From assembly GCA_905331475.1 (NCBI GenBank), contig CAJNYU010002345.1, forward strand, positions 86,416-150,415: a stretch of 64,000 bases of DNA. Direction: 5' to 3'. Below are positions 1-10,442 of the stretch, in pieces (within the stretch, counting starts at the first letter, position 1; each line of letters begins with the position of its first letter). Made by a program: the position numbers and the translations under genes. The stretch comes from Rotaria socialis. Its lineage: Eukaryota; Rotifera; Eurotatoria; Philodinida; Philodinidae. The notes under the pieces were generated by a model that saw only the letters and a program-made list of their open reading frames with translations, searched no databases and had not been told where the DNA came from.

Positions 1-2
1 TC

Positions 3-68
3 ATGGCTTCAAATTATTCTATTTATTTAGATATTCCAGGTGAAGAACAATTTGAAGAAGACGGATGA
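3..68 (+). CDS. C-terminal tail of an upstream gene (partial)
   Basis: A 21-codon open frame ends in TGA at 66-68 with an acidic tail (GEEQFEEDG), and an AATAAA polyadenylation signal lies about 45 bp further on. That pattern fits the last coding exon of a plus-strand gene whose body lies left of the window. Whether the internal ATG at 3 is only an internal methionine cannot be decided. The product is unknown. Confidence 0.4.
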   Translation: MASNYSIYLDIPGEEQFEEDG

Positions 69-573
69 ACTTGAAACTTTTTCTCTCCCGTTTTATGTTT
101 TTTTTATTATCTAAATAAAGGAAAGACAATCTGTTTTTTAGAAAAATTAAAACAGCTTATTGGGAATATTGAATAAAACGAATGTTATAATTTCTAAGTA
201 CGGAAAAAAATAGAATAACAATTAAAGACGCAAGTTAAAAATAAAAGCTAGAAGTCTTATCACTCTGAAACAAATTAATTAGATGTGAACGAAACAATAT
301 GAAAAAAAAAATTGATCTATGTAAGAAAACTAACTAAATGTTAGATAAGATTGCTCTTATTGTAAAAGAAATATGAAAGAAAAAAACTGTTTCTAATTGT
401 TCTTTTTTTCCTATGTTAATGTGTTACGGTAAAATACTAATATGAAAAAATTTTAAAAAAACTGTGTTGTAACATCAAAGAGTGTCTGAAAGTATGAGCG
501 TGTAAAGTTTTCACGGGATATAATTGTTAATCAAAAGAAAAGAGATGAAGTCTTCAGAGAGCAATTTCATTGT
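69..573. other. AT-rich 3' flank, no gene seen
   Basis: Convergent 3' flanks of the plus-strand gene ending at 68 and the minus-strand acidic-protein gene ending at 574. It contains an AATAAA near 113 and several A-rich runs, with no sustained open frame. Confidence 0.5.
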
Positions 574-1163
574 TTAATGATGTTTTGATTTGCTACTTTT
601 TTTTCCGTGTGAACTTTTGCTTTTGCTTTTGTGTTTGTCTTTTTCTTCTTCTTCGTCTTCTTCATCAGCAGCTTCTTCTTCTTCATCTTCTTCTTCGTTG
701 TCGTCTGAGTCTGTTTCTTCTTCGTCATCGTCATCATCCGTGTCCGTATCGGTATCAGTATCTGTGTCTTCCTCTTCTTCTTCATCATCCGTATCGGTGT
801 CTGTATCCGTGTCCGTATCCGTGTCCGTATCCGTGTCTGTATCCGTGTCGGTATCGGTGTCACTGTCCGAATCGGAATCGGAATCATCATCCTTTCGTCT
901 TGGTCGATTACCCTTCTTGGCATCGTCGCGATATTCTTCTATGTTTTCGAAGACTTCAGCGTATTCTTCCATTTCTTCTTCGGTATTTCCTACAATTATA
1001 TGAAAGTATGTGCTAAACAAAATTAACAATTAGCCGAAAATTTCCTCACCGCCTGCACATTCTTCGCTGCATTCTTCGCGTCTTGATGAACCACAATTCA
1101 TCCTCCTCATACATTCGTTGTAAGATAAAAAGATGGAAGCACGATCACGTGAGATGAAGACAG
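574..1163 (-). CDS. Second, homologous terminal exon cassette of the acidic secreted protein
   Basis: Two exons mirror the proximal cassette. The first (1163 to 1050, also 114 bp) has the YNECMRRMNCGSSRREEC and SEEC pattern; the second (989 to 574) has NTEEEMEEYAEVFENIEEYR, then a long (TD)n/(SD)n/Glu-rich tail ending in a His/Lys/Ser stretch (SKSKHH). Acceptor phase is identical, so exon 1 at 2509-2308 can splice here with no frame break. No signal-peptide exon was found between 1163 and the stop of the proximal cassette at 1515. It is therefore either an alternative 3' end of the same gene or a tandem duplicate that lost its first exon. The tail is much longer in (TD)n repeats than its sister, consistent with repeat expansion. 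Confidence 0.65.
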
Positions 1164-1514
1164 CTAAAATCGATAAAATGAATAATAAATAAATAAATAA
1201 ATATAAATATGTATGTTAGTATATGTATATATATAAGACATTTTCTGGCCAATATAGTTAGTTCAGAAAGAGAGAGAGAGATAGAGATCGTATGAAGCTA
1301 GTATGAGTAAAAGATACACGAATAACCCAACATAATAAAATGAAAGACACCACATTAAGGGGGCAAACAGGTTATGATTGTTTAGTTGGCAACTCGAAAA
1401 ATGAAGAAGAAAAAAATGTATTCTAGCCTAACAAAAAAAATCAAAATTAGGCAAGGAATGGGAAAAAATTTAGAAAAAGAGGATCATTCTCACACAGGAT
1501 GTTCCCTCGATAAT

Positions 1515-2509
1515 TTAATGCTTATGTGTTGAACTAGTTGTTGACTGCTTTTCAGGTTTTGTCGAAGAAGATTGTGATTTTTTCGTTTTAGCTGGTGGTT
1601 CATCTTCATCTTCACTACTTGAATCACTTTCACCATCTGATGTAGTTGTATCTGTTGAATCATCATCAGTGTCATCACTATTACTATCACTATCACTAGT
1701 ATTGTCATCATCATCATCATCACTATCTGATGATGATTTTTGTTGCTTCTTAGCTGTAGTTTTTGTTGATGATTTCTTTGAATCTGCTCGATATTCTTCA
1801 ATATGTTCAAAGATTTCAGTATATTCTTCCATTTCTTCTTCCGTATTGCCTGTATAAATAAGTACATAAATGAATGTATTTTAATTAAATGTAACTAAAA
1901 TATTATGAGATTGAATATTTCAATCAATTTTTCTTCTACTTACCAACAGCACATTCTTCATTGCATTCTTCCTTGCGTGATGTACCACAGTTCATTCGTC
2001 GTACACATTCATTGTAGGAGAGAAAAATCGAAGCTTTCTCGCGTGGCACGAACACTACTGAAACATCAGCAGGCAAAACAAAAAAAGATGCTCTCTCAAT
2101 CACATATAACTTTAATGGAAACAAAAAGGGATAGAAAACCCAGAAAAAGAAAACATTGCTTTAGACGATCTTACAATTGTCTTTCTTTATTTATAAGTTA
2201 GTTTTTCTTAGTTTTTAGTTTTAATCGTTAAGCAGCATATTATGTACTAATCATGGAATAATCTTTTTTGTAGCTATTAAAAAGCAAAGTCAATGATTTA
2301 GTCTTACCTTTTTTGTCATCATCATCATCATCATCATCGTCGTCGTCGCTGTCAGTGTCGGTATCAGTATCGGTATCAGTATCTGTTGAGCTTGACTCTT
2401 CTTCTTCTTTTTCTTCTTTTGATTTCTTGCTGGCATCGACTGTTCTTGTTGTCAAACCGATGGACAATAGAACAATCAAGCAAGTGATCAACAACCAATT
2501 GAGATGCAT
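1515..2509 (-). CDS. Secreted acidic Asp/Ser/Thr-rich protein, isoform using the proximal terminal cassette
   Basis: Unrecognised family. Exon 1 (2509 to 2308) begins MHLNWLLITCLIVLLSIGL, a clear signal peptide, followed by Lys/Glu, a (TD)n run and a poly-Asp run; it ends in phase 1 at a GTAAGA donor. Exon 2 (2057 to 1944, 114 bp) starts after TTTCAG and carries a Cys-containing module (YNECVRRMNCGTSRKEEC then NEEC). Exon 3 (1849 to 1515) reads NTEEEMEEYTEIFEHIEEYR, then a Ser/Asp-rich, Lys-dotted tail ending STHKH. All junctions keep phase 1 and give one open frame of about 217 residues. The product is probably secreted; calcium or mineral binding would be a guess from charge alone. The start was chosen as the ATG at 2509; the triplet just before it is GTG. 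Confidence 0.7.
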
Positions 2510-2596
2510 CACGATTACTGATACTTAGTATTTAAAAATGGACAGCGAAGTACTAAAATATATCTATTTATATAGAAGCCAAACAAATTGTCTATG

Positions 2597-3236
2597 TTAA
2601 CCGAAGCATATACATTTATTTAAGAGAAAATATACGGTATAAGGTATGGGTAGTATGCTTATGATTGCGGTTAGGGATTGGTTCTGTTTTTTTCTCTTTT
2701 CTATCATGAAAAATGTTCCGGCTGAATAAACATATGCCTAGAAAAAGTACGTGCAAAAAAAGTAAATTATGCAAAATAGGCCACGAAGGAACACCTTGAA
2801 GAAGGGTTATGATTAGTTGCAAAACAAAAGCGACAGTAGAAATAATATTTAAAAAGTCTAACCTGAGCAGGAGGGAAAATTTGGGTTGGTCGCGCTCCGA
2901 TTCTTCTCTCTTCTATGCGACGATAATAACGAAGGTGATGAAATGCCGCTTTAGGAGGATGATCTAGAAAATAGAGTGTAGAAGAAAATAGAGAAGAAAT
3001 AGAAAAAGAAAAAGGAAACATTGATGTGTATATGTGGTTTATAAATGCCAATTGGATTGACAAGAACAAACGTTTTTCACTGTAAAAATACCGATATAAA
3101 TTTTCTCCTATTAAGTTAAATGATGAAGATGGACTACTAATTTCTTACCATTATCGTCATCCTCATCCTCATCCTCATCATTAATATTAGTATCACTCGC
3201 ACAATAAAGAGTAAAACAACAACAAAACAACAACCT
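2597..3236 (-). CDS. Putative further small secreted acidic protein (model incomplete)
   Basis: Three phase-compatible exons can be joined. The first ends at 3149 with a hydrophobic stretch (VVVLLLFTLYCAS) then DTNINDEDEDEDDDN and a GTAAGA donor in phase 1. The second (2963 to 2863) reads DHPPKAAFHHLRYYRR and is basic. The third (2737 to 2597) follows TTTTTCTAG, begins AYVYSAGTFF and ends in TAA. The layout (signal-like segment, acidic run, phase-1 donor) resembles the adjacent acidic gene, but the downstream exons are unrelated to it. No initiator ATG is visible in the first exon, so a short upstream exon must be missing or the model is wrong. The product is unrecognised. Confidence 0.35.
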
Positions 3237-4806
3237 GTCGATGTCGCTTAAGCTTGACTATACAAGCAAGCGGAAAACAAAGAAGACAAGAAATAGAGAG
3301 AGAGAGAAAGAAAGAAAAAAAGGGAGAACGAACTTAATAAGCGAACGCTCTATAAACATATCTGAAAGGAGAATACTGAGGAGAGCAAAGCCGACAACAA
3401 TACTAGTGATGATGACGCTGTGGCTTTTATTGGGAGATAGAGAAAGGAGAAAAAAACTAGTAACCGACGACCACGACATATGTATGAGTACCAATAATAC
3501 ACGTATCTAACTCTGCGTAGTAGATATTTTTTTGTAATAATCTATGCTTTTCTTGGGCCCTATACCTCTTTTCTTTTTCTTCTCTTCTTTGATATAATCG
3601 GCTACAAAAAAAGAAAGCACAAAAAAATAAATACTTCTTTTTTTTTATTTGCCTAGATTCATCGTATTGATTTCTTTTTTCTCAATAATTAGTAGCCACC
3701 TGTTCATCTCCAACTTTTTGTTAATACAAGTCTAATAACGTTTTCTTTTCTTTCCGTCAAATCACGAGGTGCGCAGTCAGGTGTGTCGCTTAGTTAAAAA
3801 ATGTACATGCGAAATATGTTCGTATGCAATACATAATTATCGTTCCTATCCGAAAATACAAGCAAATTTTTTTGTCATACTTTCTGTTCTGACTATTTCA
3901 AGGTTTCTTCGATTATTACTGTACTCTTTCTTCTTTCTCTGTTTGTCGCATCATTTCAATGACAGCAGTCGGAGCGCAGAAACACATAACTTCTCACAAA
4001 TATTTGCCGCTGTTGTTTTTTCTTATTATTGTTGTACAATTCTGGTGGTGCCTGTTCGACAGCAGCACACACAAATACGGACGTCTATAAAAAGAAGAAG
4101 AAGAAGAACAAGAAAGCAAACGCGCATGTGCAAGACGACAATCTGTCTTATTGTAAACACCATCATAAGACTTCCATCTCATGTATATTAACGGAAAGAA
4201 AAGCATTACATACCAATCGGATTTTTGTGCACAACCAAAATAGAACACCCATCTTTAGAATATTGTATGAAGACTTCGATTTATGATGCTATTCTACGAG
4301 AGAATGTTGATAATGAAGACAATAGTTAAGATACTAATGTCACATAGACACGGGACACAAATCATTTTCAAACGAGAATCTTTCCTAATCATTTTCATTA
4401 TTGCATGAATCAACTAGTTTCATCATTTATTTATCTAACTAACATATCATAATTGAAAATTCGATGTCATTTAATTTTTTTATTATTATCGGCTGTTTTC
4501 TTTTGCGCGGTATTACCTATGCACAAAAAAGATTACGTGTCTACTTTGTTAGTGTCTTTGTTTATGTCGCCATCTTTTTTTTTTGTTTTTTATTCAAATG
4601 ATTTTCAACTTAACGAGACTATCCGACGTATAACAGACATACACACACACAAGCACAAGAAGAAGAAAAAGAGGAGGAAATACAGAATTCAGAACAGAAA
4701 AATGATCAATAGTAGAAAAAAGACACACATGTACCATAACGATCAATATATAGAATAAGAACAACAAAGAATGTCTCATTTAATTCATTTTGTTTAGTTC
4801 TTATTG
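3237..4806. other. Intergenic, low-complexity AT-rich DNA
   Basis: About 1.6 kb with short open frames on both strands that are Ser/Phe/Lys-rich and not convincing. It contains GA-rich (3290-3330) and ACAC-type (around 4640) runs. It separates the acidic-protein genes from the 3' end of the nucleoporin gene and probably holds the upstream region of the acidic genes near 3240-3500. Confidence 0.45.
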
Positions 4807-7800
4807 TTAAGTACTAGCATTGGCTTGTTTAGCTTCATTAAATTGTTGAACAAATCGTTTTGCTACTTCACTCGATTTAAATTTTACACATAATGTTTCA
4901 TGTTTTGCTTCACCTTCGGCAAAGTCCATTGCTGACCAAACATAAGCATTTTCTGAACCTTGATGTGGTTTCAAATCCATTTGTGATGTTATCTGATGAT
5001 TAGCACATAATTTCAAGACTTGTTCACGACGCATTAAAATACGGAATAGATTTGTTGTTTTATGTTGTAAAATTTTCATTTCACCAATACCACGTTCTTT
5101 CATTTGATTAGCTTCGGAGTCGAAACGATATAGTTTTCCACGTTCACAAAATAGTACATTTTCGTCTTCTTCACCTGTTTTAACTTCCACAGCAGATAAT
5201 TGAACAATGGGTTTGAATGAAACATTTGGTTCGTATGATTCATCTTCACCGCCACCATCACCTTCGTCGTCATCATTATTATTTGTTGCTTTTATACTTG
5301 TATTAGCTACATTAGTACCGAAGATAAGTGAACCTTGGCCAGCAAAGACTAAAAAAAGAGTAACATTTACATTAATGACATGATAGTTTTTGTATTGATA
5401 TTTTATACCTCGTTGGTCGGCACCACTGCTGGATGTCTTATCATTCAATGTTGGCGATTGTTTAGCTACATCAGAAAAACTAAATTTTGGTGAATTACCA
5501 AAAACTGGTTTGTTCGTTGATGCTGATGCTAATGCTGCTCCAAATGAAAATGGTGCTACTGCATTTGTTGATGAAGATGGTGTCGATGGCGAAGAAAATT
5601 GAAATCCATTGGTAGGTGGAGCGGCTGCTGATGTTGCTGGTGCATTGCCAAAGCCAGGAAAAGAAAAACCAATATTATTAGTATTTGGTTTGAATGTTGC
5701 ACTAGCACCAAATATGGAACTACTGGTATTATTTGTTGGTGTTGAAGCTCCAAATATTGATGTATTAGAGTTACCATTAAAATTACCAAATATAGACGGT
5801 TTACTATCGTACGGTGATGTTGCATTAGGAGCGGGTGAAGATGACTCAACGGATGATTTTTCTTCTTTTGTCGTTGATGATTGTTTTTGTAATTGTGATT
5901 GAGTTTTGTCAGAATTTGTGAATGAAAATTTAATATTTTCACTTGAACTCAATGGTGTTTTCGGTGCAGATGTTGTTGATTGTGATTGAGGAGCTGTAAG
6001 CAAAGTGAGACAAAACAGAAATTAGAGATTGACTAGGCGCACAATCAGCTATCACTTTACTTGTTACTTTTACATCATTTTTAACTGCATCGGTTTGGTT
6101 TTTTATTGCTGTTTTATCTAAATAAACATGAAATAGATTAGAACAAGTGTTAATCTTTTAAAAACAACATATCGTTCATGACCAGGTTTAGCTGCTCTCC
6201 TTCTGTTTAATTAGTGTTGCATATTTAGGGTGAAGGCCAATCAAGCGACGCCGTCTCCTTGGCCTTCGCTCACTGTGAGCTTTATAGTTATTGGACCCCA
6301 TACTAGGTGCTTACATTTACAAAGTCAAGTGTTTGTATTTCCGGCAGATAAAATACTAACAGTAATCTTTTCAAAAGAGAAAAATTAGCGCATTTTTAAC
6401 AACGATCGCACAAAATGTGTTATATTAATTTTTAACACATTGTTTTAATCATGGATTATTCTTATTAACTATTGATTTCTCCACATACAAAACAGAAAGA
6501 CGGAGAATTTCAACTTTTACAAGAAAAAACCTATTTCATTCTATGTTATAGTAATAAAAAAAACACTCCGAGCAACGCAATACATTTCTACAGCAGAATC
6601 CAGAACAAATAAACAAACGTGACATTACTAATGAAAAGGTAACTAGGCTTCCAAATAAACCAAAACACCTGAAACGAAATCATCTCATGGTGAGACGTAT
6701 GTGTGTGTATGTGAAAATCAAGTCACTACCAATGAAACGTTTTAGCTCTTCGAATTTTTTTTGTGAGAACATTTCATAGAGAAATTCATTAATCATAAAG
6801 ACGCCGTACACAAAGAATTTTTTGCATATTTTTAGTTATTGAAATGATGACTTTGGAAAGGATTCACGCTCAAGATAGTTTTATTTCATAAAATTACCTC
6901 TAAAAGAAATGATGTGACAGATATTTTTAGAGATCCGAAACGTGATAAGATAAAAGCAGCGAATTGAAGTTTTTGATCTGCTAAACTATGTATATCTTTC
7001 ATGAAACTTCCGTGAAAAAAGAATTAATTAGTATGTCTCGTAATGATTATTGGTAGGAGTACAAAAAACATACTTTCATCAGGTACAATAGATGGTGTAT
7101 CTTGTTCACAGCCGGGACAACCTTTGCACGGTTCTTTATTTTCATATAAAAAGAAAGTCGATGGTAGTTGCAATTTTTTCGCTCGATCGATTTGTTCGGC
7201 TGATGGCTTAACTTCACCAAGTGAAACAATGTCTAAACATGCAGATAAAAAATGCAACAAAAGAAAATAACAAATTAATATTTGGTTATACCATCATCAT
7301 TTGTGCTTGGTTTTGATTTTGTTTCATCATTTAAAGAGATTTTTCCAACGGATGGTACATCACCGGTTTTTTTTGTGTTTATTTCCTTTGCTTCATTAAA
7401 TACTTTCTGAAAGTTTTTAGCTTGTTCATCAGTTTTAAATCGAATACATAATGTTTCATGTTTTGCTTCACCATCGGCAAAGTCCATTGCTGACCAAATA
7501 AAAGCATTCGCAGAACCTTGATGTACTTTCAAATCCATTTGTGATGTTATCTGATGATTAGCACAGATTTTCAAGACTTGTTCACGACGCATTAAAACAC
7601 GGCATACATGCGTTGCTTTATGTTGTAAAATTTTCATTTCACCAGTACCACGCTCTTTCATTTGATTGGTACCCGAGTCGAAACGATAAAGTTTTCCACG
7701 TTCACAAAATAGTACATTTTCATCTTCTTCGCCTGTTTTAACTTCTACAGCAGATAATTGAATAATCGGTTTGAATGAAACATTTGGTTCATATGATTCG

Positions 7801-9099
7801 TCTTCACCGCCACCATCACCTTCGTCATCGACATTAGTTTCCGGCTTTACTATTGAAGTATTTGATGAACCAGTACTTAAAACTGCAGTACCAAAAGTGG
7901 ATGTCATGTTATTAGTACCAAACATAAATGGACCTGAAAACGAAAATGAAAGTGTAAATATTGAACTTGTAGACTTAGAAAAATTGACCAACGAAATGCA
8001 TGTGGAAAAGAAATATGGCGTTATTGATGAAAAGAATAGATTTTCGAATTCATTAATTTAAGTGATCCTTTAGGGAAAGTATCAGGAAAGAATGGATATA
8101 CATTCGAATTTGATATTTTTCGAGCTACAGCAATTGATTTGATAATATCAGTTGCAATTGTATGTCACTATCACATAACATGCTATGTTCCAATCTCTGG
8201 AAGAAAACGCTGTTATTTTACTAGAACATTTTCCAATTCCTTCAAGATCATGTTGCATCAAAATACTAGCATATCTCATGTATCTTTCTGTTTTATCAGA
8301 CCAAAGCAAATGTTTACAAGTGACATAACTTACTGCTATTTGAAGACTTTTCATTTGTGTTGTTTGTTGTGGCTGTTGTTGTTGGTACAATCGTTGATAG
8401 TAGAGATGGTGGTTTAGTAGTCGTATCAGTCATGCTGAATTTTGGCAGATTGGAAAAAAACGATTTTGACGGTGATGTTGTTGTTGCTAGCGCTGGTAAT
8501 GAATTTGTATTAATTGTTTGTGACGATGATACTACAGCCGGTGTAGAAAACTGAAAAGATGGAGTACTTGAAGGTAATGATGTTGGCGGATTAGCGGGAG
8601 CTGTAGGAAAGAACGGAAAATTTGAACTTGTAGCTGCTGTAGTCATTGCTGGTTGGCGTATAGGAACAGGTTGTTGTTGTGGTGGTGGTGGTTGGACAGA
8701 AAATGGAACCGGAGGAGCTGGATGAGGATGAGTAGATGCTGGCGGATGAGAAACTGGCATCGGTTGTTGAGGCATATAATTTGGATAATATGATGCTGCA
8801 TATGGACTCGGTGCAAAATATGGTTGTTGTTGCTGTTGTTGAAGAGCTAGTACTCGATTTGAAAGGATTTCAACAATATTCTAAATAAAGAAAAGAAGAT
8901 TTTTGACTCATATAAAAGATCAAAGCAAAAAATAACTAACCTTAATTTCGAAAAGTTGTAATGAAATATGTTGTGAATATTGAGATAAATTTTGTATAAC
9001 ATTTGTCTGAACATTCAAGCAGTTAATTAATTGCTCATTGAGACGTTCATTAAATGTTGTTGCTGTTGGTTGTGACGGTTTTGAAGGTGGAGCAGACAT
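4807..9099 (-). CDS. FG nucleoporin of RanBP2/Nup358 type with two Ran-binding domains
   Basis: Exons seen on the minus strand: 9099-8941, 8880-8334, 7933-7291, 7232-7074, 6117-6061, 5993-5409 and 5348-4807. In order: a short helical N-terminus beginning MSAPPSKPSQP; a Pro/Gln-rich stretch; Ser/Thr-rich linker; Ran-binding domain 1 (KTGEEDENVLFCERGKLYRF, LMRREQVLKICANH, DFADGEAKHETL); the LPSTFFLYENK segment with a CKGCPGC motif; FG-type repeats (SIFGNF, SIFGAS, SFPGFG); Ran-binding domain 2, ending EAKQANAST. The domains bind RanGTP in known nucleoporins, and the LPSTFF segment is characteristic of RanBP2. The intron at 5349-5408 is 60 bp and in frame. No TPR superhelix or cyclophilin domain was found. 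Extra exons in the 7073-6118 gap cannot be excluded. Confidence 0.85.
6225..6285. repeat. Hairpin-forming GC-richer insert in a nucleoporin intron
   Basis: GAAGGCCAA and TTGGCCTTC form a perfect 9-bp inverted repeat around an 18-bp GC-rich loop, extended by GTG/CAC just outside. It is clearly richer in GC than the surrounding AT-rich intron and is probably part of a short mobile-element remnant. Confidence 0.4.
8034..8330 (-). pseudogene. Possible coding relic inside nucleoporin intron 2
   Basis: Between the donor at 8333 and the next acceptor at 7934 the minus strand holds two consecutive open stretches in different frames. One contains CKHLLWSDKTERYMRY and ITAFSSRDWNIACYVIV; the other contains SIAVARKISNSNVYPFFPD and SLKLMNSKIYSFHQ. 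Their amino-acid make-up is protein-like, yet a frame change and the lack of splice sites argue against a live exon. The family was not recognised. Confidence 0.25.
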
Positions 9100-10442
9100 T
9101 TTCAACGTGAAATAAACTTTACAGATAATCAAAATAACAACGATATGCTTCCTTCCAAAATTAAATTTATTGGATCCTCTTTATTCTCTTGCACAATAAC
9201 GAAGTAAAGAATGGATGAGTCAAACAATGAAAAAGAGAAAAAGAAAAGGAGCCATTTTTTGCTTGTGTAATGCAATTTGTATAGCCTTCTTACACGTTCT
9301 TACATTCAAAATATTTATCGTTATATAATCAATAGATGTCATAACAAGGCGGGTAGAAAATAATAAATTTTAAGATGTCAGTCAATTTTACAATAATTGA
9401 AATTTTTTTTTCTATTAAATATAACAATATCAAAGTACTATTGATGATAGACAGTGTTTTGGAATAAATCAATGTATGATTACCATGAACATGGTAATAT
9501 TTGCTGAGCTGTAGGAAAACAATTTCGATCATCTTTTTTATACGAAAATAAATGTGATAATAAACTGTTGTATTGGATATAATTTAAAACACAATCTCTA
9601 TGTATTCAAAAAATAATTCATATCGCTAAATACATTCAATGAAGATAATCGATGATTAGAAATGTGTGAAAACTTCCTCTTTGGATAAAATTTTGATGAG
9701 AAAAAGAGTGATTGAGAAATTTTTATAAATATTGAAATTTTCTATTGCTGTGTGAAATACTAGAGAAATGTTGTTTAAAAGCTGCTAGAAAATATGCGAA
9801 ATCTCTACATTATTTCAAAAACTAATAAGAATATCGCAATTAGTCATTTTTATTATCTTTCAGCTAAAATTAGAATGAATTTTATGAATAAATTTTTTAA
9901 AATGGATATTATTGCTTGGTTGTAAATGTTGATAGAGACTTTAATTCTAGTATAAAATTGCGAAGAATAATCAAAAACGCTTTAGGTCATGTTACATCAT
10001 TTGATATCACTCTTTACTCTATGAAGTAAACAACAAAGACCATGAATATATTAGTCTGCTTTGAAAAATCATTTTCTCACTTGTGATAATCACAAAATAA
10101 CTTATTAACATTAACTGTATACGTTAACGGCAAAGAAAATAATTTTAAGCACATCCACCATCCCAAAAATTTATTGAATTGATGTATTGTCTCATAGAAA
10201 TTCTTTTGTAAGATCTAAACTTTTTATTTATGGTTTGTATTTTCCATAAAGCTACTTTTTGTTCTAAATATAAACGTACAATAAGTGGATTTGGGCAATC
10301 TAACATATGCAGAAAAATATAAAACAAAATGACAAAGAGAAAGAAAATAAAGAGATAACAATAGACATATAAGAATAAACATAGATATTCTTTCTCTTGA
10401 AACATTTATCTGACCAAGTACTATCACTTTTTAGAAGAACAA
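9100..10442. other. Intergenic, no gene seen
   Basis: Upstream region of the nucleoporin gene and 3' flank of the ribonucleotide reductase gene. Strongly AT-rich, with only short open frames of low complexity. A perfect 20-bp palindrome (two 9-bp arms, 2-bp spacer) lies at 9479-9498. Confidence 0.5.

Noticed and set aside
570..1016. Plus-strand frames of 137-148 codons rich in Ser/Val or Cys/Leu
   Set aside because: They are the complement of the (TD)n/poly-acidic minus-strand exon, which has signal peptide, Cys module and matching splice phases; the plus-strand frames are repeat shadows.
5349..5408. Continuous reading of the nucleoporin through this segment (RGIKYQYKNYHVINVNV)
   Set aside because: It is a 60-bp in-frame intron with GTATAA and a TTTTTTTAG acceptor, and its translation interrupts the linker before the second Ran-binding domain.
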